DNA of 64,000 nt from Acidobacteriota bacterium (GCA_018268935.1 JAFDVS010000035.1:50201-114200), one strand, 5' to 3'; counted from the first letter of the stretch, positions 1 to 9,600 are shown. A program made the numbers and translations. Notes: generated by a model not told the origin, from the letters alone.

Positions 1-280
1 GCTCCGGCCAGAACGGAAACAGACGGCACTGCACCGGCTTCACCGGGTGAATGGAACACCCCCCCTGACGCAGGAAGTGGCACTGCGCGTCCTTCGGCTT
101 GCGCAGCCGCAGCCGGTGCCGTGTCCGCACCACATACCGCTGCTCGAACTCCTCCTTGCTCAGCGCAAGGAAGCTCGCCGCCCGCTCCACATCCGATTCC
201 GTCACATACACCCACCCCTTCTGCTCGCAACAGGCCGTGCAGCCCGGAATGCAGGTGAATTGAAGGACGCCCGTATCCAT
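1..280 (-). CDS. YkgJ-family cysteine-cluster protein (cut by the left edge)
   Basis: Reading leftward from an ATG at 280-278, an open frame runs off the left edge, so only about 93 N-terminal residues are visible. They begin MDTGVLQFTCIPGC and carry the cysteine pattern of the YkgJ (UPF0153) family: C-x3-C-x2-CC near residues 10-18, then QCHFL, GCSIHP and PVQCRLFPFW. The cysteines are thought to bind a metal or iron-sulfur cluster; the biochemical role of the family is not settled. The gene is divergent from the phospholipase D-like gene at 343, with about 60 bp between them. The C-terminal part lies outside the window. An unrelated Cys-rich zinc protein is the main alternative, but the spacing fits YkgJ well. 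Confidence 0.8.
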   Translation of the reverse strand, partial: MDTGVLQFTCIPGCTACCEQKGWVYVTESDVERAASFLALSKEEFEQRYVVRTRHRLRLRKPKDAQCHFLRQGGCSIHPVKPVQCRLFPFWPE

Positions 281-342
281 AGCGACTATCTTCGCAGGGT
301 TCTATCAGCCCGCGCGAGGCGGTGCTGTAGACTGAAGGCAGG

Positions 343-1809
343 ATGAGTGCCCCCCGGCCAGCCGTTCGCAGCCGCAAGCGGCCGCCGCACTGGCGGCAGG
401 CGAATTTCCCCAAACGGGGCATCCGCGACCTTTCCCTCATGCCCAGCCGCCCCATCCGGCAGCGCGCCCGCGACGTCTGGGACCGCGTGCGAGTCGTTGT
501 CCGCTCGCCCGCCCTTTGGGCCGTGATCGCCGTGTGGCTCGCCGCCTGGCATCGCTTGTGGCTCCAAGGCCTGCTCGCCGCCGCCGTGAGCGTCATCTTC
601 CTCATCTTCCGCCCTCAAATCCGCGAACTCGAAATGCGCCTCGAGTACGACTTCGGCACCGACTCGGCCGAGTTCCTCAGCACCATGTCCGGCCTCACCG
701 GAGTCCCCCTGGTCGGCGGCAATCGTATCCGCATCCTCAACAACGGCCGCGAATTCTATCCCGAAATGCTCAAAGCCGTCGCCGCCGCGCAGTACTCCGT
801 CACCATGGAAATGTACATCTTCACCGCCGAAAGCGTCGGCTGGCAGTTCGTCGAAGCGCTGGCCGAACGCGCCCGCGCCAAAATCCCCGTGAAACTGCTC
901 GTCGACGCCGTCGGCGGCGCCGCCATGAGCGCCTCGCAAATCCAGGTCCTCACCGAGGCCGGATGCCAGTTTCGCTGGTTCCACCCCATCCGCTGGTACA
1001 ACCTCCATCGCGTCAACAATCGCAACCACCGCAAATCCCTCATCATCGACGGCCGCGTCGCCTTTACCGGCGGGGCCGGCTTTCAGGATCACTGGCTCGG
1101 CGCCGCCCGCGACCCCGCCGAGTGGCGCGATATTCAGATCCGCATCGACGGGCCCGCCGTCGTCCCCCTTCAAACCGGCTTCGCCACCAATTGGCTCGAA
1201 ACCACCGGCGAGGCCCTCACCGGCCCCCGCTACTTCCCCGTCCCCGAGCCCGCCGGAGACGTCGAAGTGCAAACCGTCATGAGTTCCCCCAAGGGCGATT
1301 TATACACCGCTTCCATCCTCTATTCCCTCGGCATCCTCTGCGCACGGCAAAGCATCCTCATCGCCAATCCTTACTTCGTTCCCGGCCCGCGCACCATCGA
1401 GCTGCTCGAAGACGCCGTCGAGCGCGGTGTCCGCGTCATGGTCATGCTCGCCGGCGAAAGCTCCGACACCTGGCTCGCCAAAGCCAACAGCATGCGCCTG
1501 TACGGAAAAATCCTCGAGGCCGGTGTCGAACTGTATGAATACATGCCCACCATGCTCCATCAGAAGACGATGCTCGTCGACGATCTGTGGGCCACCATCG
1601 GCACCGCCAACTTCGATCACCGCTCCTTCCGCCTCAACGAAGAGACCATCGTCTGCCTCTACGATCCCGAAATCGTCGATCAGCTCCGGGAAACCTTCGA
1701 TGCCGATTTGCAGCATTGCCGCAAAGTGGATCTGGCGCAATGGAAGAAGCGCGGCCTCGGCCGCCGTGCCGGCGAGTGGATTGCCGCCCTCCTGCAGGAC
1801 CAGGTATGA
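343..1809 (+). CDS. Phospholipase D / cardiolipin synthase-like protein
   Basis: A 488-residue protein with two hydrophobic segments near the N terminus (about residues 55-90) and two HKD motifs, HRKSLIID at residue 229 and HQKTMLVD at residue 406, each followed by the usual GG/GT-x-N/GF block. This is the arrangement of bacterial cardiolipin synthases, which join two phosphatidylglycerols at the inner membrane; other phosphatidyltransferases or phospholipases of the superfamily are possible. GAAGG lies 4 nt before the ATG at 343. A second ATG at 439 (residue 33) would give a more typical N terminus and cannot be excluded. The stop overlaps the start of the next gene as ATGA, so the two are translationally coupled. 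Confidence 0.88.
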   Translation: MSAPRPAVRSRKRPPHWRQANFPKRGIRDLSLMPSRPIRQRARDVWDRVRVVVRSPALWAVIAVWLAAWHRLWLQGLLAAAVSVIFLIFRPQIRELEMRLEYDFGTDSAEFLSTMSGLTGVPLVGGNRIRILNNGREFYPEMLKAVAAAQYSVTMEMYIFTAESVGWQFVEALAERARAKIPVKLLVDAVGGAAMSASQIQVLTEAGCQFRWFHPIRWYNLHRVNNRNHRKSLIIDGRVAFTGGAGFQDHWLGAARDPAEWRDIQIRIDGPAVVPLQTGFATNWLETTGEALTGPRYFPVPEPAGDVEVQTVMSSPKGDLYTASILYSLGILCARQSILIANPYFVPGPRTIELLEDAVERGVRVMVMLAGESSDTWLAKANSMRLYGKILEAGVELYEYMPTMLHQKTMLVDDLWATIGTANFDHRSFRLNEETIVCLYDPEIVDQLRETFDADLQHCRKVDLAQWKKRGLGRRAGEWIAALLQDQV

Positions 1810-2525
1810 GGACCGTCCGCATCGCCACCTACAACGTCCACAAATGCCAGGGCATGGATGGCCGTGTCCGCCCCGACCGCATTGCCCGCGTGCTCGAAGA
1901 AATCAATGCCGACGTCATCGGCCTGCAGGAAGTGCTCAGCATTGCCGGCCACCGCCCGGAAGCCGATCAGGCCGCCTTCCTCGCCGATGCCCTCGGAATG
2001 CATTACATCCACGCCGAGGCCCGTAAACTCCACGGCGGCATCTACGGCAACGTCCTGCTCTCCCGCTTCCCCGTCGATTCGCACAACAACCTCGACATTA
2101 CCCACCAGGGCAGGGAAGAACGCTGTGTCCTGCGCGCCGACATCCCCATCGGAGCCTACCGGCTCCATTTCTTCAACCTGCATCTCGGCACCGGCTACTT
2201 TGAGCGCCGCTTTCAAGCCCGCGCCCTGATGGAGCACCATGTCCTCCGCGCTCCCGACTTAACCGGACACCGCGTCGTGATGGGCGATCTCAATGAATGG
2301 ACGCGAGGCCTCGTCACTCGCACCCTCAGCGAAGAATTCCGCCGCGTCGACCTCGAAGTGCCCATCTTCCGCCGCCGCACCTATCCCGCGCTATTTCCGC
2401 TCCTGCATCTCGACTACATCTATCTCGAAAACAGCCTCCAGGCCCGCGACGCCTTCTTCCACACCAGCCGCATGGCCCTCATGGCCTCCGATCATCTTCC
2501 GCTCGTGGCTGATGTAGCGCTGTAG
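1806..2525 (+). CDS. Endonuclease/exonuclease/phosphatase (EEP) family protein
   Basis: This 239-residue protein starts at an ATG that overlaps the previous stop. It has the EEP-fold signature: IATYNVHKC near residue 5, DVIGLQEV near residue 37 with the metal-binding Glu, GDLNEW with the Asn/Asp pair, and a C-terminal SDHLPLVADV with the catalytic His. The fold hydrolyses phosphodiester bonds in nucleic acids, inositol phosphates or sphingolipids. Coupling to a phospholipase D-like gene suggests a lipid headgroup or phosphodiester substrate (inference). No signal peptide is evident, so a cytoplasmic location is likely. The same pairing of a Cls-like gene with an EEP gene is common in bacteria. 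Confidence 0.88.
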   Translation: MRTVRIATYNVHKCQGMDGRVRPDRIARVLEEINADVIGLQEVLSIAGHRPEADQAAFLADALGMHYIHAEARKLHGGIYGNVLLSRFPVDSHNNLDITHQGREERCVLRADIPIGAYRLHFFNLHLGTGYFERRFQARALMEHHVLRAPDLTGHRVVMGDLNEWTRGLVTRTLSEEFRRVDLEVPIFRRRTYPALFPLLHLDYIYLENSLQARDAFFHTSRMALMASDHLPLVADVAL

Positions 2526-2648
2526 CTATCAGCTTTTGAGGAACGCGCGCAAAACGGAGCCCGCCCGCGCCTTGGTGCAGCCGCGTGTTCCTTCGGTGAG
2601 GAAGTTCCCATGGTCCGCTGCCAGCCGCCCAATTGCATGAAGTTGTGG

Positions 2649-2666
2649 GGCAGGCTTCAGCCTGCC
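2649..2666. repeat. Perfect 8-bp palindrome between convergent genes
   Basis: GGCAGGCT-TC-AGCCTGCC forms a GC-rich hairpin with a 2-nt loop in the 146-bp gap between the EEP gene (ends 2525) and the TPR gene (ends 2672). No T-run follows on either strand, so it is a weak candidate for a factor-independent terminator. It resembles the dispersed REP-like palindromes of acidobacterial genomes. Confidence 0.45.
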
Positions 2667-2671
2667 ATGGG

Positions 2672-4315
2672 CTAATTATGCACCGGCTCAAAGTACCCCT
2701 GCGCCAGTTCCGGCTTCGCCTCCAGCGCCTGTTTCCAGTACCCCCGAGCCTCTTCCTGCTGCCCCTTCGCCTTCAACGCGTGGCCCAGATTGAGCAGCGC
2801 CTCGGCGAAGTTCGGCCGTTCGGCCAGCGCCTCTTTGTACAGCCGGATGGCGTCTTCCACCTGTCCCGATTTCTGCAGCAGCAACCCCGTGTTATAGAAC
2901 AGCTCCGGACTCCGCTCCCCCAGGTCGATCAACCGCGCCTGGTAATCCAACGCCTGTTCGTAGTCGCTGCGCTCAATGGCCAAAGCTGCCAGCCCGCGCA
3001 GCGCATCCACCGAGTCCGATTGCGATTCAAGCGCCTGTTCGTAGGTCCGCCGCGCCGAATCCCGGTCCCCGATCTTCCAATACGAAAGACCCAGATTCAC
3101 CAGAGCCTCCGGCCAGCTATTGCGTTTGCGCAGGCAGGCGTCGAACGCCTCCGCGCCGCCGTGGTGGTCCCCACGCGTCAGCCGCAAATAACCCAATCGG
3201 AACCAGGCGTCTTCCCAATCGGCGTTCTTCACCAGCAGCCGCGTGTAGAGTTTCTCCGCCTCGTCCTTCTGTCCCTGCTGTTCCAGCACCGAACCGAGGT
3301 TGTACAAAATCTCCGGGATGTCCGGCGCCAGTTGCAGCGCCCGCTCGTACGCCTCCCTCGCGCCCTTCAAATCCCCTAATTCCTGCCGCACAATCCCCAG
3401 ATTCACAAATCCCTGCTTGGCGTCCGGACGCACCCTCACTGCTTCGCCATAGGCCTGCGCCGCCTGCTCGTGGCGCCCTAACTTCTGATACGCCACCCCC
3501 AGATTGAACCAGCGCTCAAAGTGATTGGGCGTGAACTCCACCAGCTTGGCGCAACACCGCGACGCCGCCTCGAAGTCATTACTGGAAAACGCGCAAGTGG
3601 CCAAACCTTCCAGTGCCGCTTGAGAAAATGGCCGGATCGTGAGCAGCCGCTCCGAGTAATCCCGGATCATCTTCTCATCCTTCCGCGCCATACCGATCGT
3701 AATCAGGTTCACCAGCGATTCTTCCGAGTTCGGATTCTTTTCGAGAATCGCGCGGTAAATCTCCGCCGACTCATCGAACCGCCACAGATACTGCAGCGCC
3801 ACCGCCTTGCCGAAACGCGCCGTCTCATGCTCCGGATCCCGCGCCAGGCAGCGTTCAAAGGCTTCCAGCGCCTGCTCCGCCTTCTCGCTATGCAGCCGGC
3901 AGATCCCTAGCCCCAGCCACGCCTCCAGCCGTTGCGGATCGGCATCCAGCGCCTTTTCAAATTGCTGCGCCGCGTCTTCCCACCGCCCCAGCTTCTCCAG
4001 GCACACAGCCAGGTTGAAGTTGCCGTTGGGGTGGCGCGCATCAAGGGCCAGCAGCCGAGAGTAGCTCTGCGCCGCGTCGTCATACAGCTCCAGCTCGTAC
4101 TGCAAGTGGCCGCGCGCCGAGTGCACTTCGGTCGAATCCGCCCCGCTGTTCACCGCGTTGTCCAGTTCCCTCAGCGCCTCTTTGGGCTTGCCCTCCAGGT
4201 GCATCGAAACCGCTTTGGCGAGGGCCTTGGCATGGATATTGGACAGGGAGTTCGTTTCTCCGAGCCCGTCCGCCACCGGGCCGATATCCTTGTCAGTTCG
4301 CTTTTTCGGGTTCAT
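2672..4315 (-). CDS. Tetratricopeptide-repeat protein
   Basis: A 547-residue protein made almost entirely of TPR units from about residue 25 to the end. Repeats show the W-x2-LG-x2-Y and A-x3-F/Y-x2-A pattern (e.g. NGNFNLAVCLEKLGRWEDAA, AEALLNLGHALKAKG). There is no signal peptide or membrane segment, so it is probably a cytoplasmic scaffold. The start is ATG at 4315, overlapping the upstream stop as TGATG; a GTG one codon earlier is possible. AAGGAAGG lies upstream. Coupling to the zinc-ribbon/lectin-like gene implies the two products work together. No enzymatic domain is visible, so the partner and role remain unknown. Confidence 0.85.
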   Translation of the reverse strand: MNPKKRTDKDIGPVADGLGETNSLSNIHAKALAKAVSMHLEGKPKEALRELDNAVNSGADSTEVHSARGHLQYELELYDDAAQSYSRLLALDARHPNGNFNLAVCLEKLGRWEDAAQQFEKALDADPQRLEAWLGLGICRLHSEKAEQALEAFERCLARDPEHETARFGKAVALQYLWRFDESAEIYRAILEKNPNSEESLVNLITIGMARKDEKMIRDYSERLLTIRPFSQAALEGLATCAFSSNDFEAASRCCAKLVEFTPNHFERWFNLGVAYQKLGRHEQAAQAYGEAVRVRPDAKQGFVNLGIVRQELGDLKGAREAYERALQLAPDIPEILYNLGSVLEQQGQKDEAEKLYTRLLVKNADWEDAWFRLGYLRLTRGDHHGGAEAFDACLRKRNSWPEALVNLGLSYWKIGDRDSARRTYEQALESQSDSVDALRGLAALAIERSDYEQALDYQARLIDLGERSPELFYNTGLLLQKSGQVEDAIRLYKEALAERPNFAEALLNLGHALKAKGQQEEARGYWKQALEAKPELAQGYFEPVHN

Positions 4316-7065
4316 CACTTCTGACTTCCTTCCTTTGCGGGCAGGTTATACGGCGCCAGGAAGGCGCACAGCCGGCCGAGAAAATCGTACTGGTGCGACA
4401 ATTCGACCCAGCGCAGACTTGCTTGCTCACCACGTACACTGAAAAATCCAATGCCGCCCGACTTCAGCCGGTCGTCACTCCAATGATCGACAACTTGACC
4501 CTGTACCGATAGGGTGAAGCCATTACCTCTTACATCCATCAGTACCCGGTAAGAGGTGTCCGCCTGCACCTGCATCGGGAGGGGGCGCCGCGCCAGCGAA
4601 ACCGTCTTGCCGTTGATCACCGCATAATGCTCCACCACCGCGGCCGGCAACGGCCCGCCCTTGGTCAACACAATGCGGTGCGCGTAGTAATTCTTCCGGT
4701 CGGATGCTCGATACACCCAGCCCATACTCTTCTTTTCGATCCGGGCGAGAAATTCCATACGGTAATCGGTGAGCTGCAGCGAAGGCTTGTAGAGGATCAG
4801 CGGTCCCGTATGCAGAAATCCAGCGGCATCATACGACCACTGCTTCGACCAGTCCCCTTCGCCTTCCCAATCCCCCAACCCGGCCCGGAAGTCATCGCTC
4901 AGATTCACCGCCGCCCGCTTCATGATCGTCTGCTGGATGTTGCCCAGGAATCCCTCGTCCCCCTGTGCCGCACCCGTCGAGGCCGGCGCCGTCACCGCCG
5001 CCGTCGCCGCCGGCACGGGCTTTGCCGCTGCGGGTTGCTTTTCCGCCACCACCGGCTGCGGCTTCTCGATCGGTTTCACCGGCTCCGGCTCGGCCACCGG
5101 CTCATGCTGGATTTCCACCGGCTCGGCCTTCGGCAGTGAGGCAATATCCGGTCGCTGGTCGTTGTTCGTCAACAGGTACAGCGACAAAAGCAGGATCGCG
5201 GGCACCGACATCACCAGCCATTTCGAATCGCCCCGCGAAAACGATGGAATGCGCAGCCGCGAAAAGATCGACCGGTTCTCCTCAGCCAGCAGCAGCGCGC
5301 TCATCGCCTTCACCGCTTCGCGCATGGCGCTGTCCTCAATCACCGAGTTCCTTGAATTCGGATACAGGAACTCCGCCTCCGGCCAAACCGGCGACAGATC
5401 CTGAATCGCCACCGTATCCTGCGGATACGGAATACCCGGCCCCGACGCCACCGGAACCACCTTGCGCGCAAATACCGGAACATATTCGCGGCGCAACACC
5501 GACCCCGGGTAGGTGGCCTTGAACTCCGGCGGAGTAATAGCGAATTCCAGACTCCCGCCGCGATGTGCATTCGTGCTCGCGGCGGCGGCTTCCACCACAA
5601 TCGGAGTCATCGCCAGCCTTGGATCGGCGCGCAGGGCGCTTGGCGTGGCCCCGATCGTGATCTGCGGCAAGCTCACTGCTTCCGCCTTGGCCGCGAACGG
5701 CTGGTAGCCAGACTGGCGCGTTCCTTCATGAGCCCGCACCGCCGGCGGCGACAGCCGGTCCAGCTCCGACATCAAACACAGCGCCGGTTCCGGCATCCAC
5801 ACCCACAGCCCAGGCTTCGCCACGGGCGCTTCCATCGCCTCACCCGACACTTCCCCGGCAATGCGGATCGGGGCGTCCTGCGCGGAATCGCCCGCCAGAA
5901 ACAGCGAAATATCGTCCAGCCGCGGCGCCATGCCCAGCATCCCGATCGGCGGCTGGACTACTTCCCTCGCCGGAAGGTGGCGCGGCTGTTTGAGGTCCGC
6001 CTCGCGCGGTGGAAAGGCCGGCAAGCCTTTCCCTTTGAGATCATTGAGCGCTTCCACGCGGAACCGGATCGGCACCTGGCCCGGCTTCCAGCGCGCCCCG
6101 TTCACACCCGGATGCGGCGTCACCGATATGTTCTTCCCGCCCAGATCCGACGCCGTGGAGGAAAGATCCCCCAGCCGCGGCAGGGGGAAGAACAGCTCGC
6201 GCGGGCGCACCTTCCTCCCGCTCCGCTTCCCGATCCGTGCCTCCGGCCGCCTTAACGCCAGCAGCACGCCCGGAAGGTCCATCGGCGCGTCCGGGTGCGT
6301 CTCGTGGTGCGCGATCGCGCTCTCCACCACATGCAGTTGCTGATTCAAACCCGACAGCACGGGCTTCGTCCCAAACTGTGCCGCCGCCGCCGGATAGCTC
6401 TCCATCACCGTCTCCAGCGTGTGTAGCTGTACGGCTACGTCGCTCGCCGCGGGCATCACGATGATCCGCCCGTCCCCAAACACCGGAAGCTGCGGCGCAT
6501 GCTCCTCAGCGAGCGGACCGAAAGCGGTCAGCAAGGTGGCGCGGGCGCCTCCCTTTGAAGGCTCCAGCCGCGCCACGCGTTCGGCTACGCCTGCCAGCCG
6601 CGTCGCTGGTTGCCCCTCCTGGCGCTTCGGCCGGCAAGCTGCAATGCATGCCGCCTCAGGAGCCACTTCCAATCGAATCGCCGCCGGCGCAATCACCTTT
6701 TCTTCCGGCTGCGCCAAAGGCATCCTCTTCGCCCGCGCCGGCCAGGCTTCGAATCGCACACAGCCTTCCGGCAGAAATCGAACCGGCTCGCATGGGATCG
6801 GATCCGCCTCCGGCTTATACACCGAACTCCACGCCGTCGCCCGGATCGCCCAGTCCACGAATACCGGCTCGTCCTTCGGCTCCACTACCGGCTTCTCTGC
6901 TTCCTGCTTGCCTTTGCGCTTCGGCTTGGCGGAGTCGCTCAGGCGCGCCAGCGCCAGCTGCTCCTGCTCCCGATGATAGGCGTGGCGGTGCGCGTCCGTG
7001 CAGAACTCACTGTCCGTGAGTTTGCGGAGCAAAGCCAACCGTTTGCCGCAATAAAGGCATTTCAT
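4315..7065 (-). CDS. Zinc-ribbon, single-membrane-span protein with C-terminal lectin-like domain
   Basis: A 916-residue protein I cannot assign to a named family. It begins with a short Cys/His motif (CLYCGKRLALL...EFCTDAHRHAYH), like a treble-clef zinc ribbon. A Pro/Ala-rich middle of about 550 residues follows with no clear domain. One membrane segment (WLVMSVPAILLLSLYLL, about residues 617-633) is followed by a Pro/Glu/Lys-rich linker and a C-terminal region (about 715-900) with the look of a concanavalin/LamG or DUF1080-like jelly roll (DDFRAGLGDW, GWVYRASDRKNYYAHRI). This suggests a cytoplasmic N terminus and an extracytoplasmic binding domain. It is the first gene of a two-gene unit with the TPR protein. 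Confidence 0.75.
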   Translation of the reverse strand: MKCLYCGKRLALLRKLTDSEFCTDAHRHAYHREQEQLALARLSDSAKPKRKGKQEAEKPVVEPKDEPVFVDWAIRATAWSSVYKPEADPIPCEPVRFLPEGCVRFEAWPARAKRMPLAQPEEKVIAPAAIRLEVAPEAACIAACRPKRQEGQPATRLAGVAERVARLEPSKGGARATLLTAFGPLAEEHAPQLPVFGDGRIIVMPAASDVAVQLHTLETVMESYPAAAAQFGTKPVLSGLNQQLHVVESAIAHHETHPDAPMDLPGVLLALRRPEARIGKRSGRKVRPRELFFPLPRLGDLSSTASDLGGKNISVTPHPGVNGARWKPGQVPIRFRVEALNDLKGKGLPAFPPREADLKQPRHLPAREVVQPPIGMLGMAPRLDDISLFLAGDSAQDAPIRIAGEVSGEAMEAPVAKPGLWVWMPEPALCLMSELDRLSPPAVRAHEGTRQSGYQPFAAKAEAVSLPQITIGATPSALRADPRLAMTPIVVEAAAASTNAHRGGSLEFAITPPEFKATYPGSVLRREYVPVFARKVVPVASGPGIPYPQDTVAIQDLSPVWPEAEFLYPNSRNSVIEDSAMREAVKAMSALLLAEENRSIFSRLRIPSFSRGDSKWLVMSVPAILLLSLYLLTNNDQRPDIASLPKAEPVEIQHEPVAEPEPVKPIEKPQPVVAEKQPAAAKPVPAATAAVTAPASTGAAQGDEGFLGNIQQTIMKRAAVNLSDDFRAGLGDWEGEGDWSKQWSYDAAGFLHTGPLILYKPSLQLTDYRMEFLARIEKKSMGWVYRASDRKNYYAHRIVLTKGGPLPAAVVEHYAVINGKTVSLARRPLPMQVQADTSYRVLMDVRGNGFTLSVQGQVVDHWSDDRLKSGGIGFFSVRGEQASLRWVELSHQYDFLGRLCAFLAPYNLPAKEGSQK

Positions 7066-7106
7066 GCCGGAAATAGTTCCTGACTCATTCTCATACTAGG
7101 AGTGGA

Positions 7107-7159
7107 GGGAGGATAAAGCTAGGCGGGAAAGCCCTTAGGGATTTGTGGATTATCCTCCC
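7107..7159. repeat. Inverted repeat with 10-bp perfect arms upstream of the 7065 gene
   Basis: GGGAGGATAA (7107-7116) is matched exactly by TTATCCTCCC (7150-7159) with 33 nt between. It lies in the 189-bp non-coding stretch 7066-7254, upstream of the leftward gene starting at 7065 and downstream of the VIT-VWA gene. A second GC-rich hairpin, with GCCGGG/CCCGGC arms, lies at 7211-7238 just after the stop of the VIT-VWA gene and may help end its transcript, although no T-run follows. The first repeat could be an operator or a folded leader. Confidence 0.5.
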
Positions 7160-7254
7160 GGTTAGAGCAGGATGCTTAGGGTGGAGTCTAGGGCTATATC
7201 TAAGGTGTCAGCCGGGGCGAGCCGCAGCCCGTCCCGGCCTTTGTTTCCCAATCG

Positions 7255-9600
7255 TTACTCGCTCGGGGATACGTAACGCACTTGCGACAACTTGCTGATC
7301 AACGGCAGCTTCCCGTTCGTCGTCCGTACCAGCATGTAACCCTCCGTTGTGTTCTGCTTGACGATTTCCACGCCCAGCGCCAGCAGCACCTTGGCCGCCG
7401 CGTTGAAGTCGCCGGCCACGTACACTTTCACTTTGGCTACCGCGCCGGGCTGCATCGCGAACGCCGAAACCAACGTCGGATGCAGCTTCGACAACGCGTC
7501 CTTTTCCTTCGCTTCCGGCTCCCGCGCGTCCCGGCTGCGGTCCTCCATCATAATGCGCGGTGAGGCCGGCGGAGGGGCCATGCCGCCAATAACGCCTCCC
7601 ACAATACCGGGTGTGGCCGCCATCTGTGACTTCGCCATCGTCTGCGCCATGACCGGCATGTTCGCCGCCCGGCGCTCTCCGAATACTCCCTGGTAGCTCA
7701 CGCCCTCCGGCATCTCCACCGGAACTTCGATCCGCCTCGGCGCTCCGCCGCCTTCGCTCACCATTCTCTCCTCCACCGCGACGAACGCCGTGAATTGCGT
7801 CATCAGCTTGAAGTCGAGCCCCAGCTTCGTAATCTCATTGCGCAGCTCATGCGACACCGTGCCCCGTTGCACACCGGCATAGTCCAAGCTGGTCAGATCC
7901 TCGATCTTCGTCCGCGCCCAGAGCGACGCCAGCACATCATTGGCCGGCTGCGCCGCGGGCAGATCCAGTTGGATCGTGCGGCTGATCTCCCGTCCCGCGC
8001 TCTTTGCGTAGATCTTCACCATTCCCTTTGCCGCGGCGCTAAACCGCCCGTGGATCACCATCGGTTTCGCCGCGAACAGATCGGGCACGCGCTTCGGATA
8101 CACGTCGTTCACCGGCAGCCCGTTCCATTCCACGCGGATGTCCGTCAACAGCGGATCGCGCATCCGTTCATAGAAGCGCTTCGCCGCGGCCGAACCATCG
8201 GCATTCAATGTGACGTATTCCACTTCGCCCCGTCCATGCTCCGCCATCTTGTCCAGCAGGAAGCGATTCACTGAGCTGCCAATTCCAAAGCTGAACACCC
8301 GCGCGTTCGAATACTTCTTCACTTCTGCGATGATCTCCATATCGTTGCCGACGTAGCCGTCCGTGAGGAACGCCACTACCCGCAGGTGCTCCTGGCTGCG
8401 CGTCGGCTCCAGCGCGGCGCGGATGGCTTTCATCATTTCCGTGCCCCCGCCTCCGCGCCGGCCTTCGACGAACTGCCGCGCCCGCTCGACATTCTCTGCG
8501 TTGGCCGCAACCGGCTGCGGAAAGAGGATGTGCGTGTCCCCGGCGAAGGTAATGATGTTGAAGGTGTCGCGCGGGTGCATGGAAGCCAGCGCCATGCGCA
8601 TCACTTCCTTCGATTTCTCGATGGGGAAGCCAGACATCGATCCCGACGTATCCAGCACGAAGATCAGTTCGCGGGGCGTGATTTCCGCCGGGGCCACGCG
8701 GTCCGGCGGCTGCAGGATCAGCGAGAAGAACCCGCCCTTGCCGCCTCGATGCGTCAACACCGCGTCTTCAATCTTCCGCCCGGCGACGTCATACTGCAGC
8801 ACGAAATCCTTGTTCGGAATCGTGGCGAGGTTCTTCAGTTTCACCGTCGCTCGCCGCGCATCGGGGCGTTCCGTGGCGACATCGTGCGACGTGCAACGCA
8901 GAATGTCGATCGGCACCCCGGCGTCCAGCGCCACTTCCACCGTGATGTCGTGCCCGGCCCGCGTCCCTTCAGGGGTCACCTGCGGGCTGATGCGCGAGCC
9001 GTCCGGTACGCGGCTCGTATCGGGGGCCCAACCGCCGCCCGACCTTCCCGTCGCTTTCCCCGGAATGTAGCGCGGCCCCACCACCATCGGGAACACGAAC
9101 TCATAGCTGCCCGCCTCGTAGCGAAGCGTCTCCACATAGCTGATGGTGATCTTCACTTTCTCCCCTGGCCGGATGTTGGCCACCGATTGCGTGAAGATGT
9201 TCGGCCGCTCCTGTTCGAGCAGGCTTGCCGTGCGCCCGGCATGCCGTGCGGCATCATAGATGGCCTTGGCCTCCTCGCGCGGCTTGATCTTGCCCTTCAC
9301 CACCCGGTCCCCCACCAGCATCGTCATGTCGTCTACTGCTGCGTTCTGCGGCAGTGGAAAAGTGTACACGGCTTCAATCCGCTCGTTCAGCGGATTCTCG
9401 AAGTGTTGCGTTACCGTGACGCGGGAAAGAAAGCCGGAAATGCTGGCTTTCACCTCGGTCCGTTTCAAAGGGCAGTGGGCGTTGGGGTGGCCCTCGCGGT
9501 CGATCACCCGCAGCGATCCGGCGTCGTCAGCCACAGGGCCGCTGCCATGGGGAGCCGCCGCCGCAATCAGCGTGGCCAGGAAGGGAAGCAAGAGTTTCAT
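7255..9600 (-). CDS. VIT and von Willebrand factor A domain protein, exported
   Basis: A 781-residue protein with a signal peptide (MKLLLPFLATLIAAAA), a VIT (vault/inter-alpha-trypsin) domain at about residues 40-165 and a VWA domain from about 310 to 480. The MIDAS metal site is intact (DTSGSMS, Asp317, Ser319, Ser321, followed by later TDGY). Such proteins are thought to bind ligands or other proteins outside the cytoplasm. The C-terminal 250 residues include a Gly/Pro-rich stretch (IVGGVIGGMAPPP) and a final domain without recognised motifs. GAGGAG about 10 nt before the ATG supports the start. It is divergent from the sulfatase. The substrate is unknown. Confidence 0.85.
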   Translation of the reverse strand: MKLLLPFLATLIAAAAPHGSGPVADDAGSLRVIDREGHPNAHCPLKRTEVKASISGFLSRVTVTQHFENPLNERIEAVYTFPLPQNAAVDDMTMLVGDRVVKGKIKPREEAKAIYDAARHAGRTASLLEQERPNIFTQSVANIRPGEKVKITISYVETLRYEAGSYEFVFPMVVGPRYIPGKATGRSGGGWAPDTSRVPDGSRISPQVTPEGTRAGHDITVEVALDAGVPIDILRCTSHDVATERPDARRATVKLKNLATIPNKDFVLQYDVAGRKIEDAVLTHRGGKGGFFSLILQPPDRVAPAEITPRELIFVLDTSGSMSGFPIEKSKEVMRMALASMHPRDTFNIITFAGDTHILFPQPVAANAENVERARQFVEGRRGGGGTEMMKAIRAALEPTRSQEHLRVVAFLTDGYVGNDMEIIAEVKKYSNARVFSFGIGSSVNRFLLDKMAEHGRGEVEYVTLNADGSAAAKRFYERMRDPLLTDIRVEWNGLPVNDVYPKRVPDLFAAKPMVIHGRFSAAAKGMVKIYAKSAGREISRTIQLDLPAAQPANDVLASLWARTKIEDLTSLDYAGVQRGTVSHELRNEITKLGLDFKLMTQFTAFVAVEERMVSEGGGAPRRIEVPVEMPEGVSYQGVFGERRAANMPVMAQTMAKSQMAATPGIVGGVIGGMAPPPASPRIMMEDRSRDAREPEAKEKDALSKLHPTLVSAFAMQPGAVAKVKVYVAGDFNAAAKVLLALGVEIVKQNTTEGYMLVRTTNGKLPLISKLSQVRYVSPSE

